From positions 1 through 42,101 of the forward strand of contig JAOPYH010000324.1 of the NCBI GenBank assembly GCA_025964715.1: a DNA stretch of 42,101 nucleotides. Reading direction: 5' to 3'. The DNA comes from Streptosporangiaceae bacterium (GTDB lineage: Bacteria > Actinomycetota > Actinomycetes > Streptosporangiales > Streptosporangiaceae). This document shows, piece after piece, positions 38,845-42,101 of this stretch (the first letter of the stretch is position 1; each line of letters opens with the position of its first letter). The translations under genes were made by a program, and so were the position numbers. A model generated the notes under the pieces. The model was not told the origin of the DNA. It saw only the letters and a list, made by a program, of their open reading frames with translations, and made no database searches.

Positions 38845-41349
38845 GTGACCCTCATCGACCAGCTCCCCCCCGACCCCGACGCCGACAACCTCTTCGAAGC
38901 CTTCGCGGGGTGGGTGGAGGAGCGGGGGATCACCCTCTATCCGGCTCAGGAGGAGGCCCTCATCGAGGCCGTCTCGGGGGCCAACGTGATCCTCAGCACC
39001 CCCACGGGTTCGGGCAAGAGCCTGGTCGCGGCGGGAGCCCACTTCGCGGCGCTCGGGCGTGACGAGTGCAGTTTCTACACCGCGCCGATCAAGGCCCTGG
39101 TGTCGGAGAAGTTCTTCGATCTGTGCGCCATGTTCGGCACCGACAACGTCGGCATGATGACCGGAGACGCCAGCGTCAATCCGGACGCCCCGATCGTCTG
39201 CTGCACCGCCGAAGTGCTCGCCAACATCGCGTTGCGCGACGGCCCCGATGCCGACATCGGGCTCGTCGTCATGGACGAGTTCCACTTCTACGCCGAGCGG
39301 GATCGCGGCTGGGCCTGGCAGATCCCCCTGCTGGAGCTCTCGAACGCGCAGTTCCTGCTGATGTCGGCCACGCTGGGAGATGTCACCCGGTTCGACAAGG
39401 ACCTCACCCGGCGCACCGGCCGGCCCACCGCCGTGGTCCACTCGACCACGCGGCCCGTCCCGCTGACGTATGAATACCGGGACACGCCCCTGCACGAAAC
39501 GATCGAGGAGCTCCTCTCGGTGCAGAAGGCTCCGGTCTACGTCGTCCACTTCACCCAGGCGGCCGCGATCGAGCGCGCGCAGGCCCTGATGAGCATCAAC
39601 GTGTGCACGCGGGCGGAGAAGGACGCCATCGCCGAGCTGATCGGCAACTTCCGGTTCACCACGCGTTTCGGGCGCAACCTGTCCCGGTTCGTACGCCACG
39701 GCATCGGGGTCCACCACGCCGGGATGCTGCCGAAGTACCGGAGGCTCGTGGAGCGGCTCGCCCAGGCCGGGCTGCTCAAGGTCATCTGCGGCACCGACAC
39801 CCTCGGCGTGGGGGTCAACGTCCCCATCCGTACGGTCGTCTTCACGGCTCTGTCGAAGTACGACGGGTCGAGGGTCCGCCGGCTGCGGGCCCGGGAGTTC
39901 CACCAGATCGCCGGGCGGGCGGGCCGCGCCGGGTTCGACACCGTCGGATACGTCGTCGCCCAGGCGCCCGAGCATGTCGTCGAGAACCACAAGGCGCTGG
40001 CCAAGGCCGGCGACGATCCCAAGAAGCGGCGCAAGGTCGTGCGGAAGAAGGCGCCCGAGGGTTTCGTGACCTGGGACGAGGACACGTTCACCAAGCTCAT
40101 CGGGGCCGAGCCGGAGCCGCTGCAGTCGCGTTTCCAGGTGACCCACGCGATGTTGCTGTCGGTCATAGCCCGCCCCGGCAACGCCTTTCAGGCCATGAAG
40201 AAGCTGCTGACCGACAACCACGAGGCCCGCCCGGCGCAGCGCCGCCACATCAGCCAGGCGATCGCCATCTACCGCTCGCTGCTGGCCGGGGGAGTGGTGG
40301 AGCAGCTCGAGGAGCCCGACGCCGAGGGCCGCTACGCCCGCGTCACCGTGGACCTGCAGTCCGACTTCGCGCTGAACCAGCCGCTGTCGATGTTCGCCTT
40401 GGCGGCCTTCGAGCTGCTCGACCCGGCGTCGCCCTCCTACGCCCTCGACGTGCTGTCCGTGGTCGAGGCGACGCTCGATGACCCGCGCCAGATCCTCGCC
40501 GCCCAGGAGAACAAGGCCCGCGGGGAGGCCATCGCCGAGATGAAGGCCGACGGCATGGAGTACGAGGAGCGGATGGAGCTCATCCGGGAGATCACCTACC
40601 CCAAGCCCCTGGAGGAGCTGCTCGAGGCCGCGTACGAGACGTACCGTCGCGGGCACCCATGGGTGGGCGACCATCCGCTGCGGTCCAAGTCGGTGGCACG
40701 TGATCTGTACGAGCGGGCCATGACCTTCACCGAGTACGTCGGCGCCTACGACCTCGCACGCACCGAAGGGATCGTGCTGCGCTACCTGTCCAGCGCGTAC
40801 AAGGCGCTGCAGCAGACCGTGCCCGACTCCCTGAAGACCGACGACCTCGTCGATCTCATCGAGTGGCTCGGCGAGCTGGTTCGCCAGGTTGACTCAAGCC
40901 TGCTCGACGAGTGGGAACAGCTCACCAACCCCGCCGCCGAGGGCGCCGAGGCCGTCGTCGACGAGCGTCCGGCGCCGGTGACCGCCAACAGCCGTGCCTT
41001 CCGCGTGCTGGTCCGCAACGCGATGTTCCGCCGGGTCGAGCTCGCCGGCCTGCGACGCTATGAGGAGCTCGGCGCGCTCGATGAAGAAGAGTCCGGCTGG
41101 GACGCGGACGAGTGGCGCGAGGCGATGGAGGGCTACTACGCCGAGCACGACTGGTTGCAGACCGGTCCCGACGCCCGCGGTCCGAAGCTGCTGCTCATCG
41201 AGGAGCAGGCGGGGTTGTGGAAGGTCCGGCAGATCTTCGACGATCCGGCCGGTGACCACGACTGGGGCATCAGCGCTGAGGTGGACCTCGCCGCCTCGGA
41301 CGATGCGGGCAAGGCCATGATCCGGGTGACGGAGGTCAACAGGCTCTGA
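38845..41349 (+). CDS. DEAD/DEAH-box helicase with DUF3516 domain
   Basis: An 834-residue superfamily 2 helicase of the Ski2-like type. ILSTPTGSGKS (49-59) is the Walker A loop, DEFH (144-147) the B box, LLMSATLGD is motif III, and GVHHAGMLPKYRR, GTDTLGVGVNVPIRTVV and FHQIAGRAGRAG are motifs IV to VI. The C-terminal half (about 420-834) is the DUF3516 region found mainly in actinobacteria; its role is unknown, RNA or DNA processing being likely. The start is GTG 38845 with AGGATGGGG upstream, giving the N-terminus MTLIDQLPPDPDAD; an ATG at 38821 in frame adds eight residues. The gap to the divergent HAD gene is about 90 bases. Confidence 0.94.
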   Translation: MTLIDQLPPDPDADNLFEAFAGWVEERGITLYPAQEEALIEAVSGANVILSTPTGSGKSLVAAGAHFAALGRDECSFYTAPIKALVSEKFFDLCAMFGTDNVGMMTGDASVNPDAPIVCCTAEVLANIALRDGPDADIGLVVMDEFHFYAERDRGWAWQIPLLELSNAQFLLMSATLGDVTRFDKDLTRRTGRPTAVVHSTTRPVPLTYEYRDTPLHETIEELLSVQKAPVYVVHFTQAAAIERAQALMSINVCTRAEKDAIAELIGNFRFTTRFGRNLSRFVRHGIGVHHAGMLPKYRRLVERLAQAGLLKVICGTDTLGVGVNVPIRTVVFTALSKYDGSRVRRLRAREFHQIAGRAGRAGFDTVGYVVAQAPEHVVENHKALAKAGDDPKKRRKVVRKKAPEGFVTWDEDTFTKLIGAEPEPLQSRFQVTHAMLLSVIARPGNAFQAMKKLLTDNHEARPAQRRHISQAIAIYRSLLAGGVVEQLEEPDAEGRYARVTVDLQSDFALNQPLSMFALAAFELLDPASPSYALDVLSVVEATLDDPRQILAAQENKARGEAIAEMKADGMEYEERMELIREITYPKPLEELLEAAYETYRRGHPWVGDHPLRSKSVARDLYERAMTFTEYVGAYDLARTEGIVLRYLSSAYKALQQTVPDSLKTDDLVDLIEWLGELVRQVDSSLLDEWEQLTNPAAEGAEAVVDERPAPVTANSRAFRVLVRNAMFRRVELAGLRRYEELGALDEEESGWDADEWREAMEGYYAEHDWLQTGPDARGPKLLLIEEQAGLWKVRQIFDDPAGDHDWGISAEVDLAASDDAGKAMIRVTEVNRL

Positions 41350-41369
41350 ATCCCGCGGGCCCGCCTGGC

Positions 41370-41840
41370 TCAGTCCAGCGGGATCCAGGCGAGCACCCTC
41401 GGATAGGCGAACGGCTGCAGCCGCCGCGCCGCCTGCACGGCCCGGACGGCCGGGTAGACGGCGATCAGGGTCAGCGCGACCGGGAGCAGGTCGAGCACCA
41501 GGTCGTCGACGTCCGCCGCCGCGAGGGCATAGCGGATCGTCAGGGCGTAGGCCGCCAGGACGGCGGAGTAGGACAGCGCCTGGGCAAGGTGACGCCGGAG
41601 CAGACCGGCCTGATCGCGGTGGCGGAAGACAAGGAACAGGGCGAGCGAGGGCGCCCACATGAGAGGGAAGAACACCAGGGCGAACAGGACCGTACCGGCG
41701 TGGGCGAGCGTCGCGTACGTCCGCACGTCGGAGGCGGTCAGCGCGTCGCCGTCCGGAGACCACCAGGGCCCGGCGTCCGCGGAGCTCCGCGTCTCCGGCA
41801 TCTCGGCCTCGGGCGGGGGTGGCGTTTCACGTGTACTCAT
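41370..41840 (-). CDS. Small membrane protein, DUF4870-like
   Basis: A 156-residue protein with a Pro/Glu-rich N-terminal stretch (1-40), then three hydrophobic segments: about 41-70 (YATLAHAGTVLFALVFFPLM and onward), 86-107 and 113-133. The LAHAG and FRHRDQAGLLRRHLAQAL blocks resemble DUF4870-type proteins, whose usual core has a conserved His-Phe-Asn or His-Ala motif after the second helix. I am moderately sure of the family only. The start is ATG 41840 with a weak GGATG upstream. It converges with the helicase gene, 20 bp away, and is divergent from the TerD-like gene. Confidence 0.7.
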   Translation of the reverse strand: MSTRETPPPPEAEMPETRSSADAGPWWSPDGDALTASDVRTYATLAHAGTVLFALVFFPLMWAPSLALFLVFRHRDQAGLLRRHLAQALSYSAVLAAYALTIRYALAAADVDDLVLDLLPVALTLIAVYPAVRAVQAARRLQPFAYPRVLAWIPLD

Positions 41841-42039
41841 TCACACATCCAGAAAAGGGGACCTCGGGTGCCGATCATCGCCCCATAGACGACGTTGCAC
41901 AACAGCCGGTGTGGTTTCAGGCGGTCCGGGGCGGAGAGCCATGCCCTGTCAGTGCGGGAACCGGCCGTCCTGGGGGCGCGTTGTCGTAACGTACGGCGCA
42001 GGCCAACGGAGGCCTGTGCGGACAAGTGCATGGAGGTTC

Positions 42040-42101
42040 ATGTTGGGAGTCAGTCTGTCCAAGGGCGGGAATGTCTCGCTGACCAAGGAGGCGCCGGGGC
42101 T
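42040..42101 (+). CDS. TerD-family protein, N-terminus only (runs off right edge)
   Basis: The first 20 codons: MLGVSLSKGGNVSLTKEAPG. This opening is the hallmark of TerD-family proteins (tellurite and stress resistance, calcium binding). ATG 42040 has GGAGG four bases upstream. The rest is outside the window. The 199-base region before it holds the promoter; TAACGT at 41987-41992 is a candidate -10 box. Confidence 0.85.
   Translation, partial: MLGVSLSKGGNVSLTKEAPG

Noticed and set aside
38011-40674. An 887-codon minus frame that extends the HAD gene through the helicase
   Set aside because: Only its last 247 codons look like protein sequence of a known family; the rest is antisense to helicase motifs.

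Overview
The window is high-GC DNA (codon third positions almost all G or C, many GTG and TTG starts) from a filamentous actinobacterium. Gene content and order (pyrG, nudix, xerD, parA, scpA, scpB, rluB, aroH, tyrA, cmk, der, ectABCD, GTP-dependent PEP carboxykinase, DUF3516 helicase) fit the Streptosporangiales or a relative; this placement is inferred from gene content, not from a search. No rRNA, tRNA, CRISPR array or intact insertion sequence was seen.

Left part (1-5463): the start of a TIR-domain gene runs off the left edge, divergent from an ArsB/SLC13-type permease. Three minus-strand genes follow that overlap each other by 4 bp: a two-TM protein of unknown fold, a cupin-like protein and an inositol-monophosphatase-like phosphatase. 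A secreted glycerophosphodiester phosphodiesterase lies next to them. The three-gene unit is the best candidate here for an undescribed system.

5464-14813: uvrB, preceded by a very good match to the RecA-independent DNA-damage promoter (PafBC type); a DUF4126 membrane protein; a decayed piece of a large serine recombinase; a 966-aa receptor-like protein joining a cytoplasmic module, three TM helices and an extracellular type 1 periplasmic-binding-protein domain; and an operon of an Ltp2-like thiolase-fold protein, a DUF35 protein and a nitronate-monooxygenase-like flavoprotein behind a TetR-type palindrome.

14814-19382: the complete ectoine and hydroxyectoine operon ectABCD, convergent with a proline iminopeptidase gene.

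19383-31778: a long plus-strand block. A repeat-built coiled-coil protein is followed by pyrG, an ADP-ribose-type nudix hydrolase, xerD and the chromosome-organisation genes parA, scpA and scpB, then rluB, aroH, tyrA, cmk and der. Several genes overlap or nearly touch, so much of this block is probably co-transcribed, with an internal promoter before parA.

31779-33759: an island of small or unassigned minus-strand genes (a four-TM protein, a 42-aa amphipathic peptide, a 156-aa single-TM protein) plus an orphan perfect Shine-Dalgarno sequence on the plus strand.

33760-42101: pckG with tandem GntR/DasR-like palindromes in its promoter region; a strong hairpin terminator between pckG and the convergent GH65 disaccharide phosphorylase gene, which forms a tight operon with a beta-phosphoglucomutase-type HAD enzyme; the divergent DUF3516 helicase; a small membrane protein; and the first codons of a TerD-family gene at the right edge.
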